Origin: Pseudomonadota bacterium
Lineage (GTDB): Bacteria > Pseudomonadota > Alphaproteobacteria > Caulobacterales > Caulobacteraceae
NCBI GenBank assembly: GCA_018241995.1
Contig: JAFECT010000001.1
Location: forward strand, 153,959 to 217,958
Reading direction: 5' to 3'
DNA: 64,000 nucleotides
How positions within the stretch are numbered: position 1 is the stretch's first letter; each line of letters starts with the position of its first letter. Positions 34,828 through 42,774 of this stretch are shown piece by piece. A program made the translations under genes and the position numbers. Under the pieces are notes generated by a model, which was not told the DNA's origin, made no database searches, and saw nothing but the letters and a program-made list of their open reading frames with translations.

Positions 34828-35484
34828 ATGCTTGGCCTCGCGCTCTCCCTCATGCTCGGTTTCGCCGATCCCGCTTGGGAGGAGGCGCCGCGCGCTGTTC
34901 CGAAGCCATCGCCCGCGCCCGCCCGTTTCGCCAGCGACGAATACGGCGTCGCCGCCGTCATTCCGCCGGGTCTGGTCCGCTGCGCCCGCCCCAAGGAAGC
35001 CGTAACCTCGGATCACGGCTTCGTAGTCTTCATGGTCGCACCGAAAGACTGCGCCTACGAAACGCTAAGCGGGGCACTGCCGCCGGCCATGGCCGTGTTC
35101 TACGGGTACTCGACCCCAGAAGATGTGGAGCCCGGCTTCGACCGGCTCGACGACGCGACCGCCGCCCTGCACATGGCGCAGCGCTATTGCGGCAAGGGTA
35201 AGGTCGCGCCATCCGCGCTGCGACTGGCGGGCCGCCCGACTGCGCAATGTCGCAAGCTGACCGGCCAGGGGCGCGTATCGCTGGAACTGACCGCTCGATA
35301 CAGCCCCGGTCCGGGCCGCGGCTCCGCAGCGTTGACGGCGTCGCTTGAAACCACGCCTGAACGCGAGGCCGCGGATCGCCGGCTATTCCTGCGCTTGGCG
35401 CGGAGCGTGCGCCTATGCCGGCCGAGCGACGCACCGCCGAACGGGTCCAAACTCGACTGCAGGAGCCTCGGTCGCCCCTGGTGA
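34828..35484 (+). CDS. Hypothetical protein, probably exported
   Basis: 218 residues. A short hydrophobic N-terminus (MLGLALSLMLGFADPAW) may be a signal. The rest has six cysteines (RCARP, DCAYE, RYCGKG, AQCRKL, RLCRPS, LDCRS) consistent with a disulfide-rich periplasmic protein. There is no family match in my memory. Codon use is ordinary. The end of the gene is 70 nt before the grxD start, with a candidate promoter between. Confidence 0.6.
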   Translation: MLGLALSLMLGFADPAWEEAPRAVPKPSPAPARFASDEYGVAAVIPPGLVRCARPKEAVTSDHGFVVFMVAPKDCAYETLSGALPPAMAVFYGYSTPEDVEPGFDRLDDATAALHMAQRYCGKGKVAPSALRLAGRPTAQCRKLTGQGRVSLELTARYSPGPGRGSAALTASLETTPEREAADRRLFLRLARSVRLCRPSDAPPNGSKLDCRSLGRPW

Positions 35485-35496
35485 CACCGCGCCCGC

Positions 35497-35525
35497 TTGA
35501 CCCTTGGCGTTCGGCTCCTTAGCTC
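35497..35525 (+). promoter_or_regulatory. Candidate promoter of grxD
   Basis: TTGACC and TAGCTC are spaced by 17 bp and lie 30 nt before the grxD start. The -10 element is weak against consensus. Confidence 0.3.
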
Positions 35526-35554
35526 AGGGGCCGAATTCCGAAGGACTCCCGCCC

Positions 35555-35896
35555 GTGACCGACGTAGCCGCCGACCCCGTCCATGCCTTCATCGCCAAGA
35601 CGGTGGAGGAAAACCCCGTGGTGCTGTTCATGAAGGGCACGCCCGACGCACCGCGCTGCGGCTTCTCCTCGGTGGTGGTGCAGATCCTGGATCACGTGGA
35701 GGCGCCCTTCGTCGGCGTGGACGTGCTGCAGGACGAAGAGCTGCGCAACGGCATCAAGACCTATTCCGACTGGCCGACCATTCCCCAGCTCTATGTGAAG
35801 GGCGAGTTCGTCGGCGGCTGCGATATCGTGCGGGAGATGTTCCAGTCGGGCGAGCTCAAGCCGCTGCTGGTCGAGAAGGGCGTCGTCTCGGCGTGA
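35555..35896 (+). CDS. grxD: Monothiol glutaredoxin (Grx4 type)
   Basis: 113 residues from GTG 35555. Active site RCGFS with the preceding KGTPDAP, then [23 protein letters not shown]. These define the CGFS class that carries a [2Fe-2S] cluster and delivers it with BolA partners. A longer frame from 35504 lacks family similarity. It overlaps the thioesterase start (GTGA). Confidence 0.94.
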   Translation: MTDVAADPVHAFIAKTVEENPVVLFMKGTPDAPRCGFSSVVVQILDHVEAPFVGVDVLQDEELRNGIKTYSDWPTIPQLYVKGEFVGGCDIVREMFQSGELKPLLVEKGVVSA

Positions 35897-36321
35897 GGGG
35901 CGGCTTCGAGCCCCGCGAGGACCGCGAGGTCTTCACCCTGCCGCTGAGCATCGCGGCTGAGGACATCGACGACAACGGCCACGTGAACAACGTAGTCTAT
36001 GTGCGCTGGCTGCAGGACGCCGGCACGGCGCACTGGAACGCGCGCTTCCCCGACGAGGATCGCGAGCGCTGGTCATGGGTCGCGCTCCGCCACGAGATCG
36101 ACTATCGCCGCGCGCTCAAGCTCGGCGACGAGGTGCGCGCCGTCACCTGGGTCGGCGACGCGGAAGGCCCGCGTTTTCCGCGCTTCGCGCGCATAGAGGG
36201 GCCTAATGGCCTGGCGGCCCAGGGCAAGACCGAGTGGTGCCTGGTGGACTTCAAGACCATGAAGCCGGCGCGGATTCCGCCTGAGATGATCCAACGCCTG
36301 GCCAAGGACCCCGCCGCATGA
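35893..36321 (+). CDS. Acyl-CoA thioesterase (4HBT hotdog)
   Basis: 142 residues from GTG 35893. The hotdog motif reads [21 protein letters not shown], typical of YbgC/FadM-type thioesterases with the catalytic Asp/Asn. [16 protein letters not shown] and [17 protein letters not shown] follow. Substrate not resolved. It overlaps grxD upstream and the OYE gene downstream (ATGA), giving a grxD-thioesterase-OYE-GNAT run. Confidence 0.87.
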   Translation: MRGGFEPREDREVFTLPLSIAAEDIDDNGHVNNVVYVRWLQDAGTAHWNARFPDEDRERWSWVALRHEIDYRRALKLGDEVRAVTWVGDAEGPRFPRFARIEGPNGLAAQGKTEWCLVDFKTMKPARIPPEMIQRLAKDPAA

Positions 36322-37430
36322 GCCGCCTGTTCTCGCCGATCCAGCTCGGCGGCCTGAGCCTGCCCAACCGGCTGGTGGTCTCGCCCATGTGCCAGTATTC
36401 GGCCAAGGACGGCGTTCCCCAGCCCTGGCACTGGAAGCACCTGGGCTCCATGTCCACCTCCGGCGCCGGCCTGGTGATCGTGGAAGCGACCGCAGTCGTG
36501 CCCGAGGGGCGCATCTCGCCCGACGACACCGGCCTGTGGAATGAGGCTCAAGAGCAGGCCTTCGCCAAGCTGATCACCGACATCCGCACCTATTCGCCGA
36601 CCGCCATGGGCATCCAGCTGGCTCACGCGGGGCGCAAGGCCGGGACCCTGCCGCCGTGGATCGAGGGCGGCCGTGCGCTCAAGGACGGCGAGATCGACTG
36701 GAACATCGGCGCGCCGTCCGCTCTGCCCTTCGCCGAGGGGTTCCGCACACCCGCCGCCCTGGACGAGGCCGGCATGGCGCGGGTCCGCGCCGCCTTTACC
36801 GAAGCGGCCAGGCGCGCGCATCGCGCCGGCTTCGACTCTGTCGAACTCCACGCCGCCCACGGCTACCTGCTGCACGAGTTCTGCTCGCCCATCGCCAACA
36901 AGCGCGCTGATCAGTACGGCGGCTCGCTGGACAACCGCCTGCGCTTTCCGCTGGAAGTCGCCGCCGACCTGCGCGCCGCCTGGCCGCGCGACAAGGCGTT
37001 GGGCGCGCGGATCTCCGGCTCGGACTGGACCGAGGACGGCTTTGACGCCGACCAGGCCGCGGTGTTCGCCGAGCGGCTGAAGGACCTGGGCTACGATTAT
37101 GTCTGCGTCTCGTCCGGCGCCATCGCGCCGGGCATCCATATCCCCGGCCGCGAGCCGGGCTATCAGGTCCACCTGTCCGAGACAGTGAAGGCCAAGGCGC
37201 GCCTCACCACCATGGCCGTGGGCATGATCGCCCAGCCGGAGCTGGCCGAGCAGATCCTGGCCGAGGGCAAGGCCGACATGATCGCCATCGCCCGTGGCGT
37301 GCTGGACGATCCGAACTGGGGCCACCACGCCCGCGCCCGCCTGGGCGATCCGCCTGCGCCGCAGCCGCAGTACGCCCGCGCCGCGCCGGACCTGTGGCCG
37401 GGCTATACGCTCGCGCACCAGCTCGACTGA
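36318..37430 (+). CDS. NADH:flavin oxidoreductase, old yellow enzyme family (YqjM type)
   Basis: 370 residues. The N-terminal MCQYSAKDG contains the YqjM-class Cys that tunes the flavin. LAHAGRKAG, ELHAAHGYLLHEFCSPIANKR and DQYGGSLDNRLRF follow as FMN-barrel motifs. It reduces activated alkenes with NAD(P)H. It overlaps the thioesterase stop in ATGA. Full length. Confidence 0.93.
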   Translation: MSRLFSPIQLGGLSLPNRLVVSPMCQYSAKDGVPQPWHWKHLGSMSTSGAGLVIVEATAVVPEGRISPDDTGLWNEAQEQAFAKLITDIRTYSPTAMGIQLAHAGRKAGTLPPWIEGGRALKDGEIDWNIGAPSALPFAEGFRTPAALDEAGMARVRAAFTEAARRAHRAGFDSVELHAAHGYLLHEFCSPIANKRADQYGGSLDNRLRFPLEVAADLRAAWPRDKALGARISGSDWTEDGFDADQAAVFAERLKDLGYDYVCVSSGAIAPGIHIPGREPGYQVHLSETVKAKARLTTMAVGMIAQPELAEQILAEGKADMIAIARGVLDDPNWGHHARARLGDPPAPQPQYARAAPDLWPGYTLAHQLD

Positions 37431-37432
37431 CC

Positions 37433-37918
37433 ATGCGCATCCGCCCCGCCGAGCCTCGCGACCACGACGCCGTCTGGGCCATCCTCGAACCCGTGATCCG
37501 CGGCGGCGAGACCTATGCGCTGGATCGCGGCCTGACCCGCGAGCAGGCCCTGGCCTACTGGCTGGCGCCGGCTCACGACGCCTTCGTGGCCCAGGACGAG
37601 GCGGGCGAGGTCGTCGGGACCTACTATCTGCGCCGCAACCAGGCGGGCGGCGGCGGCCACGTCTGCAATTGCGGCTACATGACCTCCGGCCGCGCGACCG
37701 GAAAGGGCGTGGCGCGGCTGATGTGCGGCCACTCTTTGGAGCATGCCAAGGCTCGCGGCTTCGAGGCTATGCAGTTCAACTTCGTGGTCTCGACCAACCT
37801 CCGCGCCGTGGCGCTGTGGCAAGCGTTCGGCTTCGAGATCGTCGGACGCCTGCCCGGCGCCTTCCGCCACCCCCGTGAGGGCGACGTCGACGCCCTGGTC
37901 ATGTTCCGCCGGCTCTAG
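37433..37918 (+). CDS. GNAT-family N-acetyltransferase
   Basis: 161 residues from ATG 37433, 2 nt after the OYE stop. It has MRIRPAEPRDHDAVWAIL, the central YMTSGRATGKGVARLMCGHS acetyl-CoA-binding loop and NLRAVALWQAFGFEIVGRLPGAF. Substrate unknown. It converges with the SdpI-like gene, the two sharing CTAG as opposed TAG stops. Confidence 0.88.
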   Translation: MRIRPAEPRDHDAVWAILEPVIRGGETYALDRGLTREQALAYWLAPAHDAFVAQDEAGEVVGTYYLRRNQAGGGGHVCNCGYMTSGRATGKGVARLMCGHSLEHAKARGFEAMQFNFVVSTNLRAVALWQAFGFEIVGRLPGAFRHPREGDVDALVMFRRL

Positions 37919-38292
37919 GCCGTCGGCGACGGGCGGGAGCGAGCCCACAGGCAGGACGCCAGCACGAACAGGGTCGCCGGGCCGACGACGGCCATGGACC
38001 AGTCCGGCGCACTCTCGAACGGTGCGAACATCCAGACCGCCGCATAGCCCAGGCCCGAGAGCACGAAGACCCATCCGGCCAGGCGCTTCACCGCCAGCGC
38101 CCTCGCCGACTTCGCGGTGAAGGTCTTGGGGATCAGGTTGGAGTATAGCGCCAGCAGCAGGCCGATGATCACCATCACGCCGCGCGTGGGATTGTCGTCG
38201 ATCACGCCGGCCCGGCGCAGGATCACCATCGCGATCGAGGCGCCGACCAGCAGCACCGCGCTGGCTACGCTGGTGAGGATGCGGTTGTTCAT
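37915..38292 (-). CDS. SdpI-like small membrane protein
   Basis: 125 residues with four hydrophobic segments (ILTSVASAVLLVGASIAMVIL, GVMVIIGLLLALYSNLI, LAGWVFVLSGLGYAAVWMF, MAVVGPATLFVLASCLWA). The motif YSNLIPKTF between helices recalls the GN..PK.. loop of SdpI immunity proteins. It lies 3 nt after an SdpR-type repressor, the arrangement known for sdpR-sdpI. No toxin gene is nearby. The SdpI link is by context plus this loop. Confidence 0.7.
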   Translation of the reverse strand: MNNRILTSVASAVLLVGASIAMVILRRAGVIDDNPTRGVMVIIGLLLALYSNLIPKTFTAKSARALAVKRLAGWVFVLSGLGYAAVWMFAPFESAPDWSMAVVGPATLFVLASCLWARSRPSPTA

Positions 38293-38295
38293 GGC

Positions 38296-38610
38296 TCAGG
38301 CTTCCTTCTTGCGCGTTGGCTGCAGGGTCACAGGCGCCGCGTCGCGCCGGGACCCGATGCCGAAGCCTTCGGCGAAGCCCATCAGGGCCTCCTCCAGCAC
38401 CGACAGGTTCAGGTGGTAGGTGACGCTCTTGCCGGCCTTCTCGGCGTGGACCAGGCCCGCCTCGCGCAGCACCGCGAAATGGGCCGACATGGTGGGCTTG
38501 GACACTTCGAACTGGTCGGCCAGCTCCCCCGCCGTCATCGGCCCTGCGCGCAGCAGCTGCAGCACGCGCCGGCGGGTGGGGTCGGACAGGGCTTTGAAGA
38601 CGCCGCTCAT
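38296..38610 (-). CDS. SdpR-family ArsR-type autorepressor
   Basis: 104 residues. The winged helix reads VFKALSDPTRRRVLQLLRAGPMTAGELADQFEVSKPTMSAHFAVLREAGLV, close to the autorepressor SdpR family. No ArsR metal-site Cys pair is seen. A perfect palindrome at 38614-38635 adjoins the start codon and is the likely self-operator. The membrane partner follows in the same operon. Confidence 0.9.
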   Translation of the reverse strand: MSGVFKALSDPTRRRVLQLLRAGPMTAGELADQFEVSKPTMSAHFAVLREAGLVHAEKAGKSVTYHLNLSVLEEALMGFAEGFGIGSRRDAAPVTLQPTRKKEA

Positions 38611-38613
38611 GTA

Positions 38614-38635
38614 TCGATGATTAGCTAATCATCGA
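38614..38635. promoter_or_regulatory. SdpR operator: perfect 22-bp palindrome
   Basis: TCGATGATTAG at 38614-38624 and CTAATCATCGA at 38625-38635 are exact inverse complements. The site is 3 bp upstream of the repressor's ATG. It is AT-rich in an otherwise GC-rich region. Confidence 0.8.
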
Positions 38636-38664
38636 AATGAGTCAAGCGACCGTCGCGGTCGATC

Positions 38665-40581
38665 TCAGCCGGTGGTCTTCCAGTAGACGGCGTAACGCTC
38701 ACCCTGCAGCCGCCAGAAAGGCATCAGCGTCAGGTCCTGGTCGAGGCCACGCGTGCGAAAGCTCAAGAGTTCGCCGTTGGCAGGCGGACGAAAGACGATC
38801 CAGGTTCGGCCAGGCGGCGGCTCGCCTTGGCCGGCCCACACGGAGGGGCGGTTAAGAACTGGCGCCTCGAACGATCCGGATTTGAATTCAGGCACCTCGC
38901 GCGGCTTCGTGGGCTCCGCATAGGGAAAGGTCGAAGGCAGGGCGCCGGTCCCGAGACCACCCGCCATGACCAGTGGCCCACAGCACAGGACCTGCATGCT
39001 CGGATTGTCGGCCATGGGCTCGAACCCCAGGGCCATGGGCAGGTCGACGCTCAGCTGGTCGCCGCAGCGCCACGTGCGCTCCACGGTGAGCCACCCGTCA
39101 CGCACGACGGGCGTGGCCAATCGCCGGTTATTGAGCCCGACTCGGTAACTGCCTTTCGCCCACTTCGGGATGCGGACCCTCAACGCGAAATCGACGGGCG
39201 CATCGGTCTCGATCGTCAGGTGGACGCGACCGCCCTCCGGAAAAAGAGTGCTCTGTCGGATGCGGACACGCTTCTCGCGCCATTCCAGGTCGGCGTTGGC
39301 GAAGAGGTTCACGAAGACACCGCGCTGGTCGTGGAAGTAGATGCTGTCGCTCAGCTTGGCGAAGGACTCAATACCCGTGCCGTCGCAACACCAGAAGCCG
39401 TCGTCCCCGGCCGAGAACATCTTCCAGAACCCGGGGGCCATCGGGACGTAGTACATCATCATGCCATCGGCCGGGTTGTGCGTGCCCAGGACGCCGTTGA
39501 ACAGGGCGCGCTCATAGTAGTCGCCCGCCCTGGCCTGACCGTTCCAGCTCAGCATGTGCCGAGTCAGCTTGAGCATGTTGTGGGTGCAGCAGCACTCGTG
39601 GGTATAGGCGTCGAGTTCTGTCGACAGCCGTCCGCGCTCGCCCTTCCATTCCTCGCCGCTGGAGGTGCCCCCGGTGGCGAAGCAGCGAAACTCGGTGACG
39701 TCGGTCCAGAAGAATTCGGCGATGCGGCACGAGGTGGCGTCGCCCGTCATCTCGGCCTTGCGGGCGGCGGCGATGACCTGTGGGATGTGGGTGTTGGCGT
39801 GAAGCCCGGTCAGAGCGTCGGTATCCACGGCCAGAGGGTCGAGGAACTTGCGCTTCTCAAAGCGCTCGGCGGCTTGGCCGTAGCGCGTCTCTCCAGTCAG
39901 CGCCTGCAGATTCCACAGGCTCTCGCCGACGCCGCCGAACTCGGTGTCGAGGATCTTCTGCATGTGGTCGTGCGGGATAGGCGCGGTCCATGCGTCTACC
40001 CAATCGGCCAGACGGATGGCGACATCCAAAGCCTGGAGGTCGCCGCCCAAGCTGTGCATGTCGATCAGCCCGGCCAGGATCTTGTGCAGGGTGTAGAACG
40101 GCGCCCAGACCTTTTCGCGCTGATAGAGTCGGGCGAACGCTTCCACCGGGAAGGCCGAGACATAGCCGGTCTTCAGCGCCCTCTGACACTCGGCCAGGCC
40201 GGCCACGACGACCGCGCCTTTCGCCTTGAGCTCAAGATCGCCCTGCGCGGCCATGGCGGCGCAGGCGCTCATGTAGTGGCCGGTGAAATGGCCCCTGAGT
40301 TCGTTGTCCGGCGCCTCCCAGCCGCCCAGCGGCTTCGCGGCCGAGGGCAGGCCCGCGGTGACCCGGAACATGTGCAGCAGCCGGTCGGGATCGGTGGCCA
40401 ACAGCCGGCGGCGGTTGACCGCCTGGGCGTCCTTCAGGGGCCCCGGGCCGAGCGTGACGTCGGCCAGGGCCGCCGGCCGCAACGCCTGGACCATTGGCGC
40501 CGCCTGGGCCCTGAACGGAACCCCGGCCGCCAACCCCGCCGCCGCCCCGCTGGCCAGCACCGTCCTGCGCGAGAGCTTCAT
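38665..40581 (-). CDS. Tat-exported glycoside hydrolase family 127 (beta-L-arabinofuranosidase-like)
   Basis: 638 residues from ATG 40581 with GGGGGAGGGG upstream. The N-terminus MKLSRRTVLASGAAAGLAAG is a twin-arginine signal. The body shows the DUF1680/GH127 features ECCCTHNMLKLTRHML and GFWCCDGTGIES. These cysteines and the Glu are the zinc and nucleophile positions in studied arabinofuranosidases. It would trim arabinose-type sugars in the periplasm or outside. It stands alone, without a transporter or other glycosidases next to it. Confidence 0.9.
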   Translation of the reverse strand: MKLSRRTVLASGAAAGLAAGVPFRAQAAPMVQALRPAALADVTLGPGPLKDAQAVNRRRLLATDPDRLLHMFRVTAGLPSAAKPLGGWEAPDNELRGHFTGHYMSACAAMAAQGDLELKAKGAVVVAGLAECQRALKTGYVSAFPVEAFARLYQREKVWAPFYTLHKILAGLIDMHSLGGDLQALDVAIRLADWVDAWTAPIPHDHMQKILDTEFGGVGESLWNLQALTGETRYGQAAERFEKRKFLDPLAVDTDALTGLHANTHIPQVIAAARKAEMTGDATSCRIAEFFWTDVTEFRCFATGGTSSGEEWKGERGRLSTELDAYTHECCCTHNMLKLTRHMLSWNGQARAGDYYERALFNGVLGTHNPADGMMMYYVPMAPGFWKMFSAGDDGFWCCDGTGIESFAKLSDSIYFHDQRGVFVNLFANADLEWREKRVRIRQSTLFPEGGRVHLTIETDAPVDFALRVRIPKWAKGSYRVGLNNRRLATPVVRDGWLTVERTWRCGDQLSVDLPMALGFEPMADNPSMQVLCCGPLVMAGGLGTGALPSTFPYAEPTKPREVPEFKSGSFEAPVLNRPSVWAGQGEPPPGRTWIVFRPPANGELLSFRTRGLDQDLTLMPFWRLQGERYAVYWKTTG

Positions 40582-40635
40582 CGGCCCCTCCCCCATCGCG
40601 GCGCCAGCACAGCGCGGCGCGGAACATCGCGCAAC

Positions 40636-40665
40636 GAAAAAGGGCCCCGGTCGCCCGAAGCCCTT
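40636..40665 (-). terminator. rpsD terminator
   Basis: On the minus strand the arms AAGGGC and GCCCTT flank a 14-nt loop and the second arm runs into CTTTTTCG. It lies after the S4 stop codon. Confidence 0.65.
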
Positions 40666-40692
40666 CTCGATTTCGACCGGTGGGAACCGCCC

Positions 40693-41310
40693 TTAGGAGG
40701 CGTAGTATTCCACGACCAGGTTCGGCTCCATCTTCACCGGGTACGGCACTTCGGCCAGGTCCGGGGCGCGGACGAAGCGGACCTGGAAGCCGCGCTCGCC
40801 TTGCTCGATGTAGTCGGGGATGTCGCGTTCCTGCGACTGCTGGGCTTCCAGCACGAGCGCCATGTTACGCGAACGCTCGCGCACCTCGATCACGTCGCCC
40901 GGCTTGCAGCGGTAGGAGGCGATGTTCACGCGCTTGCCGTTGACCAGCACGTGGCCGTGGTTGACGAACTGGCGCGAAGCCCAGACCGTCGGCACGAACT
41001 TGGCGCGGTAGACGATGGCGTCCAGGCGCGATTCCAGCAGCGCGATCAGGTTCTCGGAGGTGTTGCCCTTGCGGCGCGACGCCTCGACGTAGGTCCGGAC
41101 GAACTGCTTCTCGGTGATGTTGCCGTAGTAGCCCTTCAGCTTCTGCTTGGCGCGCAGCTGCAGGCCGAAGTCCGAAACCTTCTGCTTGCGGCGCTGGCCG
41201 TGCTGGCCCGGGCCGTAGGAGCGTTGGTTGACCGGGGATTTGGGACGGCCCCACAGGTTCTCACCCATGGTGCGGTCGAGCTTGTATTTCGCCGAATGGC
41301 GCTTGGACAT
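40693..41310 (-). CDS. rpsD: 30S ribosomal protein S4
   Basis: 205 residues from ATG 41310: [26 protein letters not shown], then the S4 RNA-binding domain [41 protein letters not shown]. It nucleates small-subunit assembly and in many bacteria autoregulates. It is a single-gene unit with its own promoter and terminator, not part of an alpha operon. A longer frame from 41349 is rejected. Confidence 0.96.
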   Translation of the reverse strand: MSKRHSAKYKLDRTMGENLWGRPKSPVNQRSYGPGQHGQRRKQKVSDFGLQLRAKQKLKGYYGNITEKQFVRTYVEASRRKGNTSENLIALLESRLDAIVYRAKFVPTVWASRQFVNHGHVLVNGKRVNIASYRCKPGDVIEVRERSRNMALVLEAQQSQERDIPDYIEQGERGFQVRFVRAPDLAEVPYPVKMEPNLVVEYYAS

Positions 41311-41436
41311 GTGTCGTCTTTCATACGCGACGCGGCCCGGCTCCCTCACGATGAGGGCGCGATCTCAACGGCGGTCCACGCGTCATCCGTCATGGATTCC
41401 CGCACGCAAGGCGATGCCCGGCGCGGGAAAGGCGCG

Positions 41437-41465
41437 CTTATGGCGGAGGGCGCCCGAGAAGTCAA
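41437..41465 (-). promoter_or_regulatory. rpsD: Candidate rpsD promoter
   Basis: On the minus strand TTGACT and CATAAG are separated by 17 bp. Transcription would start near 41430, giving a leader of ~120 nt before S4. Confidence 0.45.
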
Positions 41466-41477
41466 TGCGGGCTTGGC

Positions 41478-42227
41478 CTAGCGCGGCAGGGGCCGCTCCA
41501 AGGCGGCGATGGCGTCGGTGATCGCATCCGCCCGGTCCTTCAGGATCGCCTGGGCGTCATAGAGGCCCTGATTGTAGAAATACGGCCCCAGGGTCTTGGC
41601 CAGCCAGTCGAGCAGCGCCTGGGCGTCGAAGGGCGCCACCTCGACATCGAACTCCGCGCCCAGGTGATCGGCCAGGCGGCGCGAGAGCGCGTCGCGCGTC
41701 TGCTTGTCCAGGGTGATCTCGGGCACGGTCAGGGCCTTTGCGGTTGGGCGCCCAAGGTAGCGCAGGGAGACGCCGGGGTCAGGCGCCTGGGGCGGCGCGA
41801 CCGCGCACTTGCCGGTGAGTTCCAGGCGGAAAGGGCGCGAGGCGATATCGCCGATCGAGCCCCAGGTCTTGCGCGTAAAGGCCCTCGTGACGCGATCGAA
41901 GGCGAACTCGTCGTGCCAGACAAAGGGACCGGCGGTGGAGTCCGCGATAGGGCCACAGAACCGGCCGCCGTTCACGGCCTGGCACTGGTATTCCAGCGTC
42001 CTGCCGCCCGCCTTGGTCAACCTGGCGCAGAAGTCCGAGTCACAGAAGCCACCCTTGGCGAGGTCGATACGCAGCCGGCCGGAGAAAGTCTTGGCGACGC
42101 CCAGCCCCTGTGGGTTCGCCTGACCGCTGCACACCAGGTCGAAGCGCGTCGTTGCGTCCGCCGCGCAGGCCGGACCTGCGCAGAGCAGCAGCGCCAGAGG
42201 CCAAGCCTTGCCGATGACGCCGCGCAT
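41478..42227 (-). CDS. Exported protein with C-terminal DUF2164 domain
   Basis: 249 residues. A clear signal peptide (MRGVIGKAWPLALLLCAGPACA) is followed by a Cys-rich unknown domain (VCSGQAN, FCDSDFC, YQCQAVNGGRFC, GKCAV). The last ~75 residues match DUF2164: EITLDKQTRDALSRRLADHL, LLDWLAKTLGPYFYNQGLYDAQAILKDRAD. DUF2164 proteins are normally ~80-residue cytoplasmic proteins, so the attached export signal is odd. There is no frameshift. It lies upstream of rpsD on the same strand. Confidence 0.8.
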   Translation of the reverse strand: MRGVIGKAWPLALLLCAGPACAADATTRFDLVCSGQANPQGLGVAKTFSGRLRIDLAKGGFCDSDFCARLTKAGGRTLEYQCQAVNGGRFCGPIADSTAGPFVWHDEFAFDRVTRAFTRKTWGSIGDIASRPFRLELTGKCAVAPPQAPDPGVSLRYLGRPTAKALTVPEITLDKQTRDALSRRLADHLGAEFDVEVAPFDAQALLDWLAKTLGPYFYNQGLYDAQAILKDRADAITDAIAALERPLPR

Positions 42228-42360
42228 TCGAACCTCCGTGCCCGTCGCACCCTAGCGCAGCTTCGCAGCGCCGGATGGCGGATTTTAGCTCCGCATCGGG
42301 CGCTGGACGACGGCCAAGCTTGGCCGCATGCTCCGGCCGCGCCTGGATCCGGAGCCTGCC

Positions 42361-42774
42361 ATGCAGACCGTCGCCTTGCCCGTCGTCTCCGCCCTGACCG
42401 CGGGCGTGCTGATCATCGTCCAGATGCTGCTGTTGCTGCTGACGGTCCTGGCCCGGCGCAAGGCGCGCCAGTCGCTGGGCGAGGGCCAGGACGACGGCCT
42501 GCTGCGCGCCATGCGCCGCCACGGCAACTTCGCCGAGAACGCCGCCATCTTCGTCATCGCCCTGGCCCTGCTGGAGATGCTGGGCGGCCGTCAGCAGACC
42601 GTGGAGGCCGTGGCGGGCGCGTTCGTGCTGGGGCGTCTTTGCCATGCGCTGGGGCTGTCGCAGACCAAGACCGTGAACCTGTGGCGCACCCTGGGCATAG
42701 TGCTGACGGTGGCGAGCGCGGTGGTGGTGGGCGTCAACCTGGTGATGGCGGCCCTGCCGCACCTGGGCCTCTAG
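42361..42774 (+). CDS. MAPEG-family membrane protein
   Basis: 137 residues from ATG 42361. Four hydrophobic helices and the MAPEG hallmark RAMRRHGNFAENAAIF (basic, Asn, Glu). Bacterial members may act in glutathione-dependent reactions at the membrane, but activity is unproven here. It converges with the ComB gene, sharing CTAG as opposed stops. Confidence 0.88.
   Translation: MQTVALPVVSALTAGVLIIVQMLLLLLTVLARRKARQSLGEGQDDGLLRAMRRHGNFAENAAIFVIALALLEMLGGRQQTVEAVAGAFVLGRLCHALGLSQTKTVNLWRTLGIVLTVASAVVVGVNLVMAALPHLGL

Noticed and set aside
34989..35484. Frameshifted alternative for the Cys-rich exported protein at 34828
   Set aside because: The annotated frame has the better codon-position bias and a plausible signal peptide; alternatives lack both.
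38827..41481. 884-codon open frame on the plus strand across the GH127 and rpsD genes
   Set aside because: Shadow of GH127 and S4, both with clear motifs; the frame has no recognisable domain.
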